Source: Streptomyces clavuligerus (GTDB lineage: Bacteria; Actinomycetota; Actinomycetes; Streptomycetales; Streptomycetaceae). From it: a stretch of 64,000 bases of DNA. The position numbers were made by a program, and so were the translations under genes. The stretch covers positions 1,550,001 to 1,614,000 of the forward strand of contig NZ_CP027858.1 of assembly GCF_005519465.1 (NCBI RefSeq), read 5' to 3'. The notes under the pieces are model-generated. The model did no database searches and had not been told where the DNA came from. It saw only the letters and a list, made by a program, of their open reading frames with translations. Of the stretch, positions 8,886-19,600 are shown one piece after another (the first letter of the stretch is position 1; every line of letters starts with the position of its first letter).

Positions 8886-9797
8886 TCACTTCCAGCCGGG
8901 GAAGTAGGGGTCCACCCGGAAGGCGGGCACCGGCTTGGCGTTCTCCGGGTCGAGCGCGTTGAGGACGTGCAGCCAGGCACGCTTGTTGTAGATGATCCCG
9001 GCGTGCTCGCACAGGTCCTCCGGGCAGCCGTCCTGGAGCAGGATGTTGGTGACGTTGTCACCGTCCAGGAACGCCTTGCGGTAGGGCGTCACGATCTGGT
9101 CGTGCTCGGTCATGATCACGGTGTACTGCGGTCCGGGCCGGGTGTCGCCCTTGCCGTAGATCAGCTCGACCATGTCGGAGTCCGGGGCGCCCTGGTCGCA
9201 GAGCGGGAAGACCTTGCGGGCCATCAGGTCATACATCCGGGGGGTGGCGTTCCGCATGACATAGGTGAGGGTGCTGAACGAGACGCCGTGGTTGGACGGG
9301 GCTATGGACACCGCCTTCTCGACATTCGGGTAGCCCTCCAGGACGTTCAGGTAGTACTGCATCAGCAGACCGCCGCCGCCGGAGTGGCCCACCAGGTCGA
9401 TCTTGGGAACCCCGGTCAGCTCCTTGATCCGCTCGACCTCGGCCGCCAGCTCCCGGCCCGCGACACGCAGATCCGAACAGCCGTGGAACGGGACGTTGAA
9501 CTTCTCCGCCCACTTCGGCTTGCCCCAGTTCATGGTGTACACGCAGTAGCCGTGGTTGCGCAGGAACGGGGCGCCGGCCTGGAAGTTGAACGACTGGTTC
9601 GACATGAAGGCGTGCAGCAGCAGCACCGGCCGCGGGTGCTCCTCCGTGGGCCGGAAGTCGGGGTCGTTGGCGCCCGGCGGAGGCACGTCGGGGGTGAGAT
9701 AGGCGCGTACTCCGGCGCGCATGTCCCACGGCACGGGCAGCGGGCCGTCCTCGGGGACCTCGGCGGGTACGGGCTCGGTGTCCGTTCCTGCGGGCAT
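8886..9797 (-). CDS. Alpha/beta hydrolase (class 2 lipase-like)
   Basis: Serine hydrolase of about 303 residues. The nucleophile elbow is LVGHSGGGGLLMQYY and the oxyanion region is VLLLHAFMSNQSFNFQAG. A GYCVYTMNWG strand resembles secreted Streptomyces lipases of the EstA/LipA class 2 type, but no signal peptide is present, so it probably acts in the cytoplasm. The ATG at 9797 (MPAGTDTEP) follows GAGGAGGCCCCACC; an upstream ATG at 9836 has no ribosome site. Placed between the flavin monooxygenase and the exporter, it may edit or deacylate the cluster product. Confidence 0.85.
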   Translation of the reverse strand: MPAGTDTEPVPAEVPEDGPLPVPWDMRAGVRAYLTPDVPPPGANDPDFRPTEEHPRPVLLLHAFMSNQSFNFQAGAPFLRNHGYCVYTMNWGKPKWAEKFNVPFHGCSDLRVAGRELAAEVERIKELTGVPKIDLVGHSGGGGLLMQYYLNVLEGYPNVEKAVSIAPSNHGVSFSTLTYVMRNATPRMYDLMARKVFPLCDQGAPDSDMVELIYGKGDTRPGPQYTVIMTEHDQIVTPYRKAFLDGDNVTNILLQDGCPEDLCEHAGIIYNKRAWLHVLNALDPENAKPVPAFRVDPYFPGWK

Positions 9798-9843
9798 GGT
9801 GGGGCCTCCTCGTGGCGTTCGTGGTGTTCGTGGCAACAGGGGC

Positions 9844-9878
9844 GTGCGGGTGGTGCGGGTGGTGCGGGTGGTGCGGGG
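9844..9878. repeat. 9-bp tandem repeat
   Basis: GTGCGGGTG is repeated three times plus a partial fourth copy in the 105-base gap between the hydrolase start and the monooxygenase stop. It is too short and GC-rich to assign a role. Confidence 0.6.
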
Positions 9879-9902
9879 CGGATGTCCCGGGCGCGGCCCG
9901 GG

Positions 9903-11096
9903 TCACGCCGTCAGGCCGTGCCGCATGGGCTCGATGTTCCGGCTGCGGACCGCCTCGTCGGGCGCGTATCTGATGACCAGGTCGCGCAGGAGGACGGCGA
10001 TCGGGTTCTGGAGCTGTTCCAGATGGCTCAGCCGCCGTGAGGCGGAGACGAGCCAGCGGGTGCGCTCACGGCGCTCCGCCTCGTACTGGCGCAGGGCCGT
10101 GACGGGGTGGGGCGCGGTCGCGAGGTGGCGGGCGAGGGCGTGGCCGTCCTCGATCGCCGTACCGGCGCCCTGGCTGAGGCTGGTGAGCATGGGGTGGGCC
10201 GCGTCCCCGACGAGGGTGACGGGGCCGGTGCCCCAGGTGGTCAGGAAGGTGCGGTCCTGGGCGGGCACACAGACGATGTCGGATCCGGGGGTCGCCGCGA
10301 TGGCCGCCCGGACCTCCTCGGCCCAGCCGTCGAAGCAGCGGAGGATGTCCTCCTTGGTACCGGCCCAGCGCAGTCTGCGGCGGCCGGGGGTGTTCTTCGT
10401 CCCCCACCAGTAGGCGCGGCCGTCGCCGATGTCCATCAGCCCGAACCGCTGTCCCCGGCCCCAGAAGTGGGCCGCGGCGCCGCGCGGCAGCCGGGGGTGG
10501 GCGAAGGGCACGGTCGCGATCCAGCAGACATAGCCGTGCTCGTGGATCGGCTCGGGGCCGGGCCCGGTCATCCGGGCGCGGACGGCGGAGCGGATGCCGT
10601 CCGCGCCGACGAGGACGTCACCGGTGGCGGTCCGGCCGTCGGCGGCGCGGATCGTGACGCCGGTGCCGGTGCCGGTGCCGGTGCCGCCGGTGTTGTCGGT
10701 GTTGTCGGTGTTGTGGTAGTCCGTCAGCTCGAAACCGTAGTGGACGGGGGTGTCCCCGAGGCCGTCCCGGAGCAGGGCGGCCAGTTCGCTGCGGCGGACG
10801 TTGACGACCGGGGAGCCCAGTTCCTCGGAGATCGACCGGATGGGGATCTCCCGCATCAGGGTGCCGTCGGCGGCGCAGACGCGGAAATGCTCGCAGACCC
10901 GTCCCACACCGGCCTCGGGCAGGCCGAGGCCGAGTTCACCGAGGACCCGGGTGGCGTTGCTGGTGATGCCGAGGCCGCCGCCGGAGACCACGGGCCCCGG
11001 GGCGGCCTCGAAGATCTCGGCCTCGATGCCCCGTGAGCGCAGGGCCACGGCGGTCGTCAGCCCGCCCACGCCCGAACCGGCCACGAGGACCTTCAT
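9903..11096 (-). CDS. FAD-dependent group-A monooxygenase
   Basis: Flavoprotein of 397 residues in the salicylate/p-hydroxybenzoate hydroxylase fold. The N-terminal dinucleotide motif is VAGSGVGGLTTAVALRSRG, the DG motif is VGADGIRSAVR, and the C-terminal GD motif is VTLVGDAAHPMLTSLSQGAG. ATGA overlap with the SDR stop shows translational coupling. Next to an acyl-Ser-Pro synthetase, an enzyme of this type performs the Baeyer-Villiger-like oxidation and ring contraction in legonmycin, pyrrolizixenamide and brabantamide pathways (known for LgnC, PxaB, BraC); assigning that role here is inference. An Asn-Thr-Asp/Gly-Thr tandem insertion lies at about residues 127-146. Confidence 0.9.
   Translation of the reverse strand: MKVLVAGSGVGGLTTAVALRSRGIEAEIFEAAPGPVVSGGGLGITSNATRVLGELGLGLPEAGVGRVCEHFRVCAADGTLMREIPIRSISEELGSPVVNVRRSELAALLRDGLGDTPVHYGFELTDYHNTDNTDNTGGTGTGTGTGVTIRAADGRTATGDVLVGADGIRSAVRARMTGPGPEPIHEHGYVCWIATVPFAHPRLPRGAAAHFWGRGQRFGLMDIGDGRAYWWGTKNTPGRRRLRWAGTKEDILRCFDGWAEEVRAAIAATPGSDIVCVPAQDRTFLTTWGTGPVTLVGDAAHPMLTSLSQGAGTAIEDGHALARHLATAPHPVTALRQYEAERRERTRWLVSASRRLSHLEQLQNPIAVLLRDLVIRYAPDEAVRSRNIEPMRHGLTA
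10658..10722. repeat. In-frame minisatellite in monooxygenase gene
   Basis: On the plus strand GCCGGT is repeated about four times, followed by GTTGTCGGT repeated about three times. It encodes the stretch HNTDNTDNTGGTGTGTGTG, an insertion in a loop before the DG motif. The repeats keep the reading frame. Confidence 0.7.
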
Positions 11097-12022
11097 CGGC
11101 TCTCCTCCCGGGCCGCGCTCCGGGAGGGCGCGGCGGTGTCCGCGGTGCGGAACTGGCTGCGGATCACCGAGTCCAGCGCCCGGTCCGGCAGCAGCCGGGC
11201 CGCGACCGAGGCCACCCAGGCGTCGGGGCCGACGCGGTAGCGGGTGCGGGGCCGCTGGGCCGTCATGGCGTGCGTGATCGCGGCGGCGACCTGCTCGGGG
11301 CGGGTCCTGCTGGTGCGGGCGCGCTCCTCATTCTGGCGGACGAAGTCCTCGAAACGGGCCCGGTAGACCTCGGCGATGTCGGCCGGGGCGGCTTCGAGGA
11401 CCCGGCGGGCGCCGTCCGAGACCTTGGACCAGATCGGGGTCATGACGGCGCCGGGCTCGACGACGGAGACACTCACCGACCGCGGGTCCAGCTCCCGGCG
11501 CAGGGCGTCCGATATGCCCTCCTTGGCGAACTGGGAGGCGGCGTACGGGCCGAGGAAGGGGGCCGCGACCCGGCCGATGCCGGAGCTGACGTTGACGATC
11601 CGGCCCGCGGGGACCGCGGAGGGCGTCCCGGCGGAGCGGAGCCGCAGCAGCGGCAGGAACGCCTGGATCACGGCGACGGTGCCGACGAGGTTGACCTCCA
11701 GCTCCGCCCGCAGCGCGTCGGGCGACACGCACTCCAGCGGCGCCGAGACACAGATCCCGGCGTTGTTCACCAGGCCGTGCAGGCCCGCCGGGCCGGTCTG
11801 CTCGCGTACCTCCTTGCAGGCGACGGAGACCGCGTCGGACGAGGTGACGTCCAGGATCAGCGGGCGGACCCCCGGGATCTCACGGGTGAGCCGCTCCGCG
11901 GTCTGCGTGGACCGGACCCCGGCGTACACCGTGAATCCGGTGTCGGCGAGGGCCCGCGCGGTCGCGTGGCCGAGCCCCGACGACGCACCGGTGACGAGGA
12001 CCGCGCCTCGACTGTTCGCCAT
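11093..12022 (-). CDS. SDR-family oxidoreductase with altered active site
   Basis: Short-chain dehydrogenase/reductase of 309 residues, retinol/hydroxysteroid dehydrogenase-like. The cofactor motif VTGASSGLGHATA, NNAG and the catalytic Ser strand IVNVSSGIG are normal. The catalytic YxxxK reads YAASQ: Tyr160 is present but the Lys is Gln164 (codon CAG). Classical SDRs need this Lys to lower the Tyr pKa and bind the ribose, so the enzyme may be slow, inactive or specialised. The ATG at 12022 follows AAAGG and begins two bases after the stop of the acyltransferase; its own stop overlaps the monooxygenase start. It is clearly part of the cluster operon. Confidence 0.88.
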   Translation of the reverse strand: MANSRGAVLVTGASSGLGHATARALADTGFTVYAGVRSTQTAERLTREIPGVRPLILDVTSSDAVSVACKEVREQTGPAGLHGLVNNAGICVSAPLECVSPDALRAELEVNLVGTVAVIQAFLPLLRLRSAGTPSAVPAGRIVNVSSGIGRVAAPFLGPYAASQFAKEGISDALRRELDPRSVSVSVVEPGAVMTPIWSKVSDGARRVLEAAPADIAEVYRARFEDFVRQNEERARTSRTRPEQVAAAITHAMTAQRPRTRYRVGPDAWVASVAARLLPDRALDSVIRSQFRTADTAAPSRSAAREESR

Positions 12023-12024
12023 GA

Positions 12025-13629
12025 TCAACCTTTCGTTCTCGTGGTGCCCGGCGCGAAGGCGCGGCCGGGGGCGGTTTCCGGCTGCCCGCCGGGGCGGATG
12101 CCCTGGAGGAGGAGATGGACCGCCTGGTCCGTGATCCGCTCGGCCCGGTCCCGGGGCAGGGCGCCGTCGATATGGGTGACGTTCCAGTGGAGCGTGCCGT
12201 GGGTGGTGTTGACCGCGGCGACGAGACAGCCGCTGACCGAGATCCCGGCGATGAACTGGGCGCCGCTCAGCCGCCAGGAGCCCGCGCGGGCGGGGAAGTC
12301 GTACCGCCCGATGTTGGAGAGGCAGACATTGCCGGGGCCGGAGCCGTCGATCATGGCGATGGTGCGGGCGCTGTCCGCGACCGAGCGCGGGCAGATGGCG
12401 CGCAACAGGGAGACCAGGGCGAGGGCGTGCTGGAAGCGTCTGCTGCGGCGCAGGGACCGGAGGGCGCCGCGGGCGGCGCTCCACAGGTCGGCGCCGGGGC
12501 CGACGGGGACGTGGGAGGGGACGGTGGCGACGTAGGCGCCCGCGTCCTCCTTCTCGACGCGGGGTGTGAGCGCCCCGCGGAAGTCCACGGGCGACCCGAC
12601 GGTGACGCTCGCCGCGCGTCGGCGCGACCCGTCCGCCTCCGCCTCGGCGTCGGCCACCGCGAGCGCCATCGCGGCGGCGAGGGCGCTGTGCACGGTCACG
12701 CCCTCCTCCCGGCACCGGCGCACCAGCAGGTCGAGCTGTTCCCCGGACAGCTCGCGCCGGATGAGCCGGGTCCGGCGCAGCTCCGGCGGTACGGGGGTGC
12801 TCGGCCGCAGCCGCCGGGGCCTGGCCCGCACCGCCGCGAACTGATCCGCGACGGTCCAGGCGGCGCAGTGCAGCACCCTCGGCAGCCCGGCGACCCGCCG
12901 CGGCAGCATCTCCTCGGGCGCGGGCAGCACCGGCCGCGGCCGCCCGGGGCCGGGGCCCGCTCCCTCACCCGCGTCCGGGGTTCCGCCGACGGGTGCAGCG
13001 GTCCCCGGTGGCGCAGCGGCGGAGACCGCGGGGGCCGAGCCCTCGGCGCCCTGCGCGGGTGCGGCGGTCCCCGGTGGTACGGCCGAGGGCTCGGCGGGGC
13101 CGGGGGCCCGGGGGCCCGCTTCGGCGGCCGCCAGGTCGACCACGCGGCGGAGGAGTTCGAGGGCGGTGGTGCCGTCGGCGATGACGTGGGAGACCGTCAG
13201 GACCAGGTCGTGGCAGGCGTCGGGGGAGCCGGGGGTGCCCTGGGCGATGTCGGTGAGGCGGGCGAGCGGGCCGGTGCGCCAGTCGACCGGGGTCGCCAGT
13301 TCGATCGCGTCGACCTCCTCCTCCCACCGCCGTGGCGCGGATTCCCCGCAGCGGACGGTGCGCACCGGCAGCCGGGGGTCGCGCGCCCCGACGAAGCGCG
13401 GATCGCCGCCGTCCGGCCCGGCGGTGACGGCGACCCGCAGCAGCGGGTGCTCCGCGACGAGGCGTTCGCCCGCCCGGGCGAGGGCCCCCTCGGGCACGGT
13501 GCCCTGGACCCGTACCCGGGCGACGACGTTGAGCGGCGAGATCTGGTCGCAGATCCAGTACCACCGCTCCATGGGGCTCAGGGGCCGCCTGATCTCACCG
13601 GCGGTCGGGGTGTCCGCGGCCGCGTTCAC
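12025..13629 (-). CDS. Stand-alone condensation-like acyltransferase (PapA5-like)
   Basis: Protein of 534 residues in the condensation/carnitine acyltransferase superfamily. The HHxxxDG motif reads SHVIADG, keeping the catalytic second His. The C-terminal half has [19 protein letters not shown] and [14 protein letters not shown], as in PapA5-type polyketide-associated acyltransferases. The GTG start at 13629 overlaps the PKS-NRPS stop (GTGA) behind GGAGGAGGG, so translation is coupled. A Pro/Ala/Gly-rich insert of about 65 residues lies mid-protein. It probably transfers an acyl group to or from the assembly-line product, either as an offloading or a tailoring step. Confidence 0.82.
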   Translation of the reverse strand: MNAAADTPTAGEIRRPLSPMERWYWICDQISPLNVVARVRVQGTVPEGALARAGERLVAEHPLLRVAVTAGPDGGDPRFVGARDPRLPVRTVRCGESAPRRWEEEVDAIELATPVDWRTGPLARLTDIAQGTPGSPDACHDLVLTVSHVIADGTTALELLRRVVDLAAAEAGPRAPGPAEPSAVPPGTAAPAQGAEGSAPAVSAAAPPGTAAPVGGTPDAGEGAGPGPGRPRPVLPAPEEMLPRRVAGLPRVLHCAAWTVADQFAAVRARPRRLRPSTPVPPELRRTRLIRRELSGEQLDLLVRRCREEGVTVHSALAAAMALAVADAEAEADGSRRRAASVTVGSPVDFRGALTPRVEKEDAGAYVATVPSHVPVGPGADLWSAARGALRSLRRSRRFQHALALVSLLRAICPRSVADSARTIAMIDGSGPGNVCLSNIGRYDFPARAGSWRLSGAQFIAGISVSGCLVAAVNTTHGTLHWNVTHIDGALPRDRAERITDQAVHLLLQGIRPGGQPETAPGRAFAPGTTRTKG

Positions 13630-16600
13630 CGGCCCTCCTCCGTCCGGCCGGTACCGCCCGTGCGGCCGTCGCGCGGGGCCGCCAGCGCCGCGCCGAGCCG
13701 GGCGGCGACCGCGGCCACCTGCGGATCGGCCATCATCGTCAGATGGTTGCCCGGCACGGTCACCGTCTCGACCGCGCCCGGCGCCCAGTGCCCCCATCCG
13801 TTGTCGGGGCTGCCGACCATGCTGCCGAGGGTCCGGTGGGCGACCTCGAACGCGTTCGGCAGGGCGTCGGCGGCCCGCAGCACCAGCAGCGGTCGCCGGA
13901 TCGGCGCGACCCGGTACTCCATCGTCGCCCGGTAGTTCGCCCGGAACACCTCGTACAGCCTGCGCAGCAGCCGCGGTGAGCCGTCCTCGGGCAGGATGCC
14001 CAGCCGTACCGTCCGCCGGAAGACCGCGTCGAAGAGTTCGTCCGGACCGCGTCCGGCGGTCTCCAGGCCGTCGTCGGAGTCGGTCTCCCCGACCGCGTAC
14101 CACAGCAGCTCCCGGAAGAACATGACGATCAGCTCCTCCTCGCCGAAGCCCCGCCGGGGCCCCTCACCGAGCGCCATGGTGTCGAGCAGCGTCAGCGTCG
14201 GCACCGCGTCCTCGCCGAGGCGGCGGGCCATCTCGACGGCCACATAGCCGCCGAAGGACCAGCCCGCGAGGTGGACGGGGCCGCTCGGCCGCACCCGCCG
14301 TATCGCCTCGATGTACGCGGCGGCCAGCGCCTCCATCGAGCGCAGCGGCTGGTGTCCGGGCTCGGCGCCCGCCGCCTGGAGCCCGTACACGGGTCTGCCG
14401 GGCGGCAGGTGCCGGACCAGGTCGTGGTAGCACAGGACGCTGCCGCCGATCGGGTGGACGAGGAACAGCGGCTCGCCGTCGCCCTCCGTGCGCAGCGGCA
14501 CCACCGGGTCGAACACGGAGCGCGTGTCCTGGGAGCGGACGACGGCGGCGAGGTCCCGCGCCGTCGGCGCCGCCAGGAAGGCGGGGAGCGGCAGTTCGAC
14601 GCCCCAGCGCCGGGCGATCGTCATCGACACCCGCACCGCCCCGATGGAGGTGCCGCCCGCGTCGAAGAAGCTCCGGTCCGGGCCGAGCCGGTCGACCCCG
14701 GCGAACTCCGCGAGCACGGCCGCGAGGTCGCTCTCCAGGTCGTCCCCCGGTTCCCCGGGCCGTCCGCCGCCGACCGCGTCGGCGGCGGAGGTCCCGGACG
14801 CGGCCAGGGCCCGCAGCGCCGCGTCGTCGCGCTTGCCGCTCGGTGTGAGCGGCATGGCGTCGATCCACCGGTACTGCGCGGGCACCATGTGCGACGGCAG
14901 GGCGGAGCGGAGGGCGGTGCGCAGCGCCTCGGTGTCGGCCTGTCCGGGGTCCCCGGTCAGGAACGCCTGGAGCACGGCGTCGGAGCCGCCGAGGGAGCGC
15001 GGGACGACGGCCACCTGGCCGATGCCCGGGCGGTTGGCCGCGTGGTCGAGGACGGCCAGTTCGACCTCGGCGCACTCGACGCGATAGCCCCGCACCTTGA
15101 CCTGCCCGTCCGCCCGGCCCAGGCAGACGATGTCCCCGTCCGCGAGGGCGATCCCGATGTCCCCGGTGCGGTAACGGGTCTGCCCCGTGGGGCCGGTGTC
15201 GAACCTCTCGGAGGTCAGCTCCGGCCGCTTCTCGTACCCGAGGGCGACGCACGGGCCCTCGACGTGGATCTCGCCCGGGGTCCCCTGCGGGACGGGGCGC
15301 TTCCGCGCGTCGAGCAGGGTGACGACCGCTCCGGTCACGGGCGTCCCCACGGGCGGCAGCGCGGGCAGGTCGCCGGGGGCGCCCAGGAGCCGGTGCGCGA
15401 GGACGACATGGGTCTCGGTCGGCCCGTACTGGTTCTCCAGGACCAGCTCCGGGAGGGCGGCGCACAGCGCGCGGATCTCGGGGGTGATCCGGAGCTGTTC
15501 GCCCGAGGACGCGATCACCCGCAGCGAGGGCGGATAGGTGCCGGTGGCCTCCGCCACCTCGGCCAGCGCCTGGAGGGCGACATACGGCAGGAAGACCCGC
15601 TGGACGCCGCCGTCGGCGATGGTCTTGAGCACGGCGGCCATGTCGTGCCGGGTGCCCTCGGTGAGCAGATGCAGGGTGCCGCCGCCGCAGAGCGTGGAGA
15701 AGACCTCCTGGAAGAAGACGTCGAAGCTGAGCGGGGCGAACTGGAGGGTGGTGACGCCCACCCCGCCGGTGGCGCGCCGGTTCTGCCAGTCGATCAGGTT
15801 GGTGAGCGCGCGGTGCGGCATCACGACGCCCTTGGGTTCACCGGTGGAGCCCGAGGTGAAGAGCACATAGGCGGCGTCCTCGGGGGCCGGCCGGGGCAGC
15901 GGGGGCGCGCCCCCGGCGCCGTCGGTGGTCCCGTCGGGCGCGCCGAGCAGTTCCTCCGGGGCGCACACCCCGTCCGTCCCGGGGACCGGACCGCCGGGGC
16001 CGCTCTCCGCGACGGTGAGCCACGGCTCGGCGACGGCCAGCATGGCGCGGATACGGGCGTCCGGGTAGTCCGGGTCGAGCGGGACGACGGCCGCCCCGGC
16101 GCGCAGCACGCCGAGCACCACCGCGAGCAGTTCGACCGAGCGCCGCATCCGGACCGCGACCCGGGCCCCGTGCGGCAGGCCCCGGGCCAGCAGGGCCTGG
16201 GCCACCGTGTCGGCGGTGTCGGTGAGTTCGCGGTACGTCCAGCGCTCGGCCCGGTCCGGGCCGCCGCCGACGACGGCGGTGTGCGCCGGGTGCTCCATGG
16301 CGGTCCCGGCGAACAGCTCCGTCACCTCACGGTGCCGCAGCACCGCCGGGTCCACGGCTTCGTCGGGTCCGCGCACCAGCTCGGCGAGGACGGCGGTGAG
16401 GAGCCGGGCGAACTCCGCGCACTGGGCCGGGGTGAGCCCGTCCTCCCCGGTACTGACGCGCAGCGCGAGCCGCCCGTCGCGCGGGTCGACCAGCGCGGTC
16501 GTCAGCAGTCCGAAGTTGGTTCGCTCCAGCACCTCGACATCCGTGAGCGCGATCCGTCCGTCGCCGAGGAGTTCGTTCAGCCCGTGGTAGTTGACGAAGT

Positions 16601-19600
16601 TGAACGCGGTGTCGAAGACGGGCCCGCCGCGCTCCGCGATGAGCGTGCCGACGGGGAGCCGCCGGTACGGGAAGGCGTCCCGCTCCCAGCGGGCCACGTG
16701 CTCGACGGCCTCGCGCCAGGTGCGCCCGTGGCTGTCGAGCCGGACCGGGACGGTGTTGAGGAAGAGTCCGGCGACCTCCTCGGCGCCGGGCCGCTCGGGC
16801 CGGGTGTGGGTGACGCACCCGGTGGTGACGTCGTCCGTCGCCGTCATCGCGCCCAGCGCCAGGCAGTGCGCCGCCAGCAGCACGGACTTGACCGGCAGGC
16901 CGCCGCGCCGCGCGAAGTCCCTGACGGCCCGGTCCAGCCACGCGGGCAGCGGACGCAGCCGTCCGTCGGCGGCGGACGGGCCGTCCGGCGCCCCGTCGGC
17001 GGCGGTCCGCACGACATGGGCGCGCTGCGACTCGACAGTGGTGGCGGTGGAGCCGTCGAGCACCCGCTCCCAGAACCGCCGTGCCTGGGCGTCGCCGCGC
17101 GCGGCCCGTTCGGCGCGGGCGTGCTCGGCGAGCAGATACGTCAGCGGTACGGACCCGGCCGCCGGGTCGTCCGCCGGGTCGCGGCCGTCGGCGTACGCGA
17201 GGTAGTCGCGGAGGAGTCCGCTCATGAGCTGGGCCACGCTCCAGCCGTCCAGCAGCGCGTGGTGGAAGCTGAACACCAGGTCGGCGCCGTCCGGCCGGAC
17301 GAACACCCGCATGCGGTACAGCGGTGTCACCCGCTGCGCCGCCGCGTCGAGCAGCGGATACGCGGCCCGGTGCATCCGGTGGGCGTACGCGGCGGGCTCA
17401 CCGGGGCCGGTGGCCTCCGGCGCCGTGATCTCCAGCGCGTCCGGTGCGCCGGGTGCGTCCGGCGCATCCCCTGCGTGCGCCGTGTCCGGCCCGTCCGGCA
17501 CATCTGATGTGTCCGGCATGTCCGGGAAGACGATCTGGAGCGGTGTGGACCGGCCCGTCACATCGAAGCCGGAGCGCAGCGCGGGCTGCCGCCGCACCAT
17601 CCGCCGGTAGGCACGGCGGAAGGCGTCCTCGTCCCACGGCATCCGCAGCCGGTACCGGAACACGTCCTTGTACAGCGGGGACTCGGCGCTCTCCAGGCTG
17701 TGGTAGACCATGCCGAGCTGGAGCTGGGAGGCGGGGAAGGCGTCCTCCACGCCGTGCAGCGAGGCCCGGTCGATGAGCGGGACGAGGTCGAACGGGGCGG
17801 TGACCGCGGGGTCCGGGCCCCGGCCGGTTCCGGGTGCCGCCGGGCCGCCGGACCGCGCGGACTCCGCCATGGACTCCGCCGCGGACTCCACCCGGGCGGC
17901 GAGGCCCGCGACGGTGGGCCGGGCGTAGAACTGGTCGAGGTCGAAGCGGAATCCGCGTTTCTCGGCCTCGGTCCGCAGCCGCAGCGCCAGGATCGAGTCC
18001 CCGCCGACGGTGAAGAAGTCGTCGTGGACACCGAAGGCGCGGGTTCCGAGGACGCTCCGCCAGATCTCGGTCAGCTCCCGCTCGGCGGGGGTCCCGGCGC
18101 CCTCCGGCTCCCCGGCGCGCCCGGGGCGTTCCCGCGCGAGCAGCGCCCGCCGGTCCGTCTTGCCGCTGCGGGTCAGCGGCAGCCGGTCCAGCCAGACGAA
18201 CTCGGCCGGGATCATGTACGGGGGCAGCAGCGCGGCGAGGGCGTCGACGAGGGCGGCGGTGCGTGCGGAGCCCGGGGTCGTGCCCGGGGCTGTGCCCGGG
18301 GCTGTGCCCGGGGTCGTGCCCGGAGCGGTGGCCTGGGCCGCGTCCCGCGGTTCGCCGGGGACGAGGAAGGCGAGGAGCCGGGTCCCGTCCCCCGTCCGCT
18401 CGTCGGCGACCGCCGCCGCCGCGACCCCCGGGCAGCGCGTCAGCGCGTTCTCGATCTCGCCCAGGGTGACCCGGTTGCCGCGCACCTTGACCTGGTCGTC
18501 GACGCGGCCGAGGTAGTCGAGGGAGCCGTCCGCGAGCCAGCGGGCGAGGTCCCCGGTGCGGTAGCGGCGGCGCTCGGGCAGCGCGGCGTCACGGACGAAG
18601 ACCTCGTCGGTCAGATCGGGGCGGCCGAGATAGCCGCGGCCCACGCCGACGCCCGCGATGTTCAGCTCGCCGGCCACCCCGACCGGGCAGCGGCGGCCCG
18701 ACCCGTCGAGGACCATCAGGGCGATGTTGTCGATGGGGCGGCCGATGGGCACCCGGTCGAGCGGGCCGTCGGCCGGTATCTCGTGGAACGAGACGTCGAC
18801 GGCCGCCTCCGTGGGGCCGTAGAGGTTGACCAGCCGGGCACCGGTGTTCCCGGCCGCCGCGAACACCGTGCGGAAACGTTCCGCGAGCGCGGGCGGAAGG
18901 GCCTCGCCGCTGGCGAAGACCCGGCGGATGGTGCGGATCTGCTCGGCCGCCTCCGGCCGCTGCTCCAGATGGTCGAGGAACGGGCCGAGCATCGACGGGA
19001 CGAAGTGCAGCACCGTCACCCCGTGGCGGGCGACGGCCGCCGCCAGCTCCCTCGGGTCGCGCTCCGCCCCCGAGGGCGCGACGGCGACCCTGGCCCCGGT
19101 CTGCGCCCACCACATCAGCTCCCACACCGACACGTCGAACGTGGTCGGGGTCTTGTGCAGGATGACGTCGTCGTCGCGCAGCGGGTACTGCCGCTGCATC
19201 CACGCGAGACGGTTGACGACGGAACGGTGCTCGATCATCACCCCCTTGGGGGTGCCGGTGGAGCCCGAGGTGTAGATGACGTACGCCAGGTCCGTGGGCC
19301 GGGTGGTGGCGGGCGGCGGGTCCGCCGGGGCGGTGGCGCCGCCCGGTGCGGCCGGGTCCAGCGCCCGGATGCCCAGCCCGTCGAGCAGCCCGTCGAGCAG
19401 CCCGTCCGCCTGTGGCGCGCGGATCGCGAGGCGCGCCCCGCAGTCCGTCAGCAGGGTGCGGACGCGCTCGCGCGGGTGCCCCGGGTCGACGGGGACGTAG
19501 GCGCCGCCCGCCGCGTGCACGGCGTGCACCGCGACCAGGAAGTCCACGGAGCGCGGCAGCAGCACCGGTACGCACTCCTCCGGCCGGATTCCGGCCTCCC

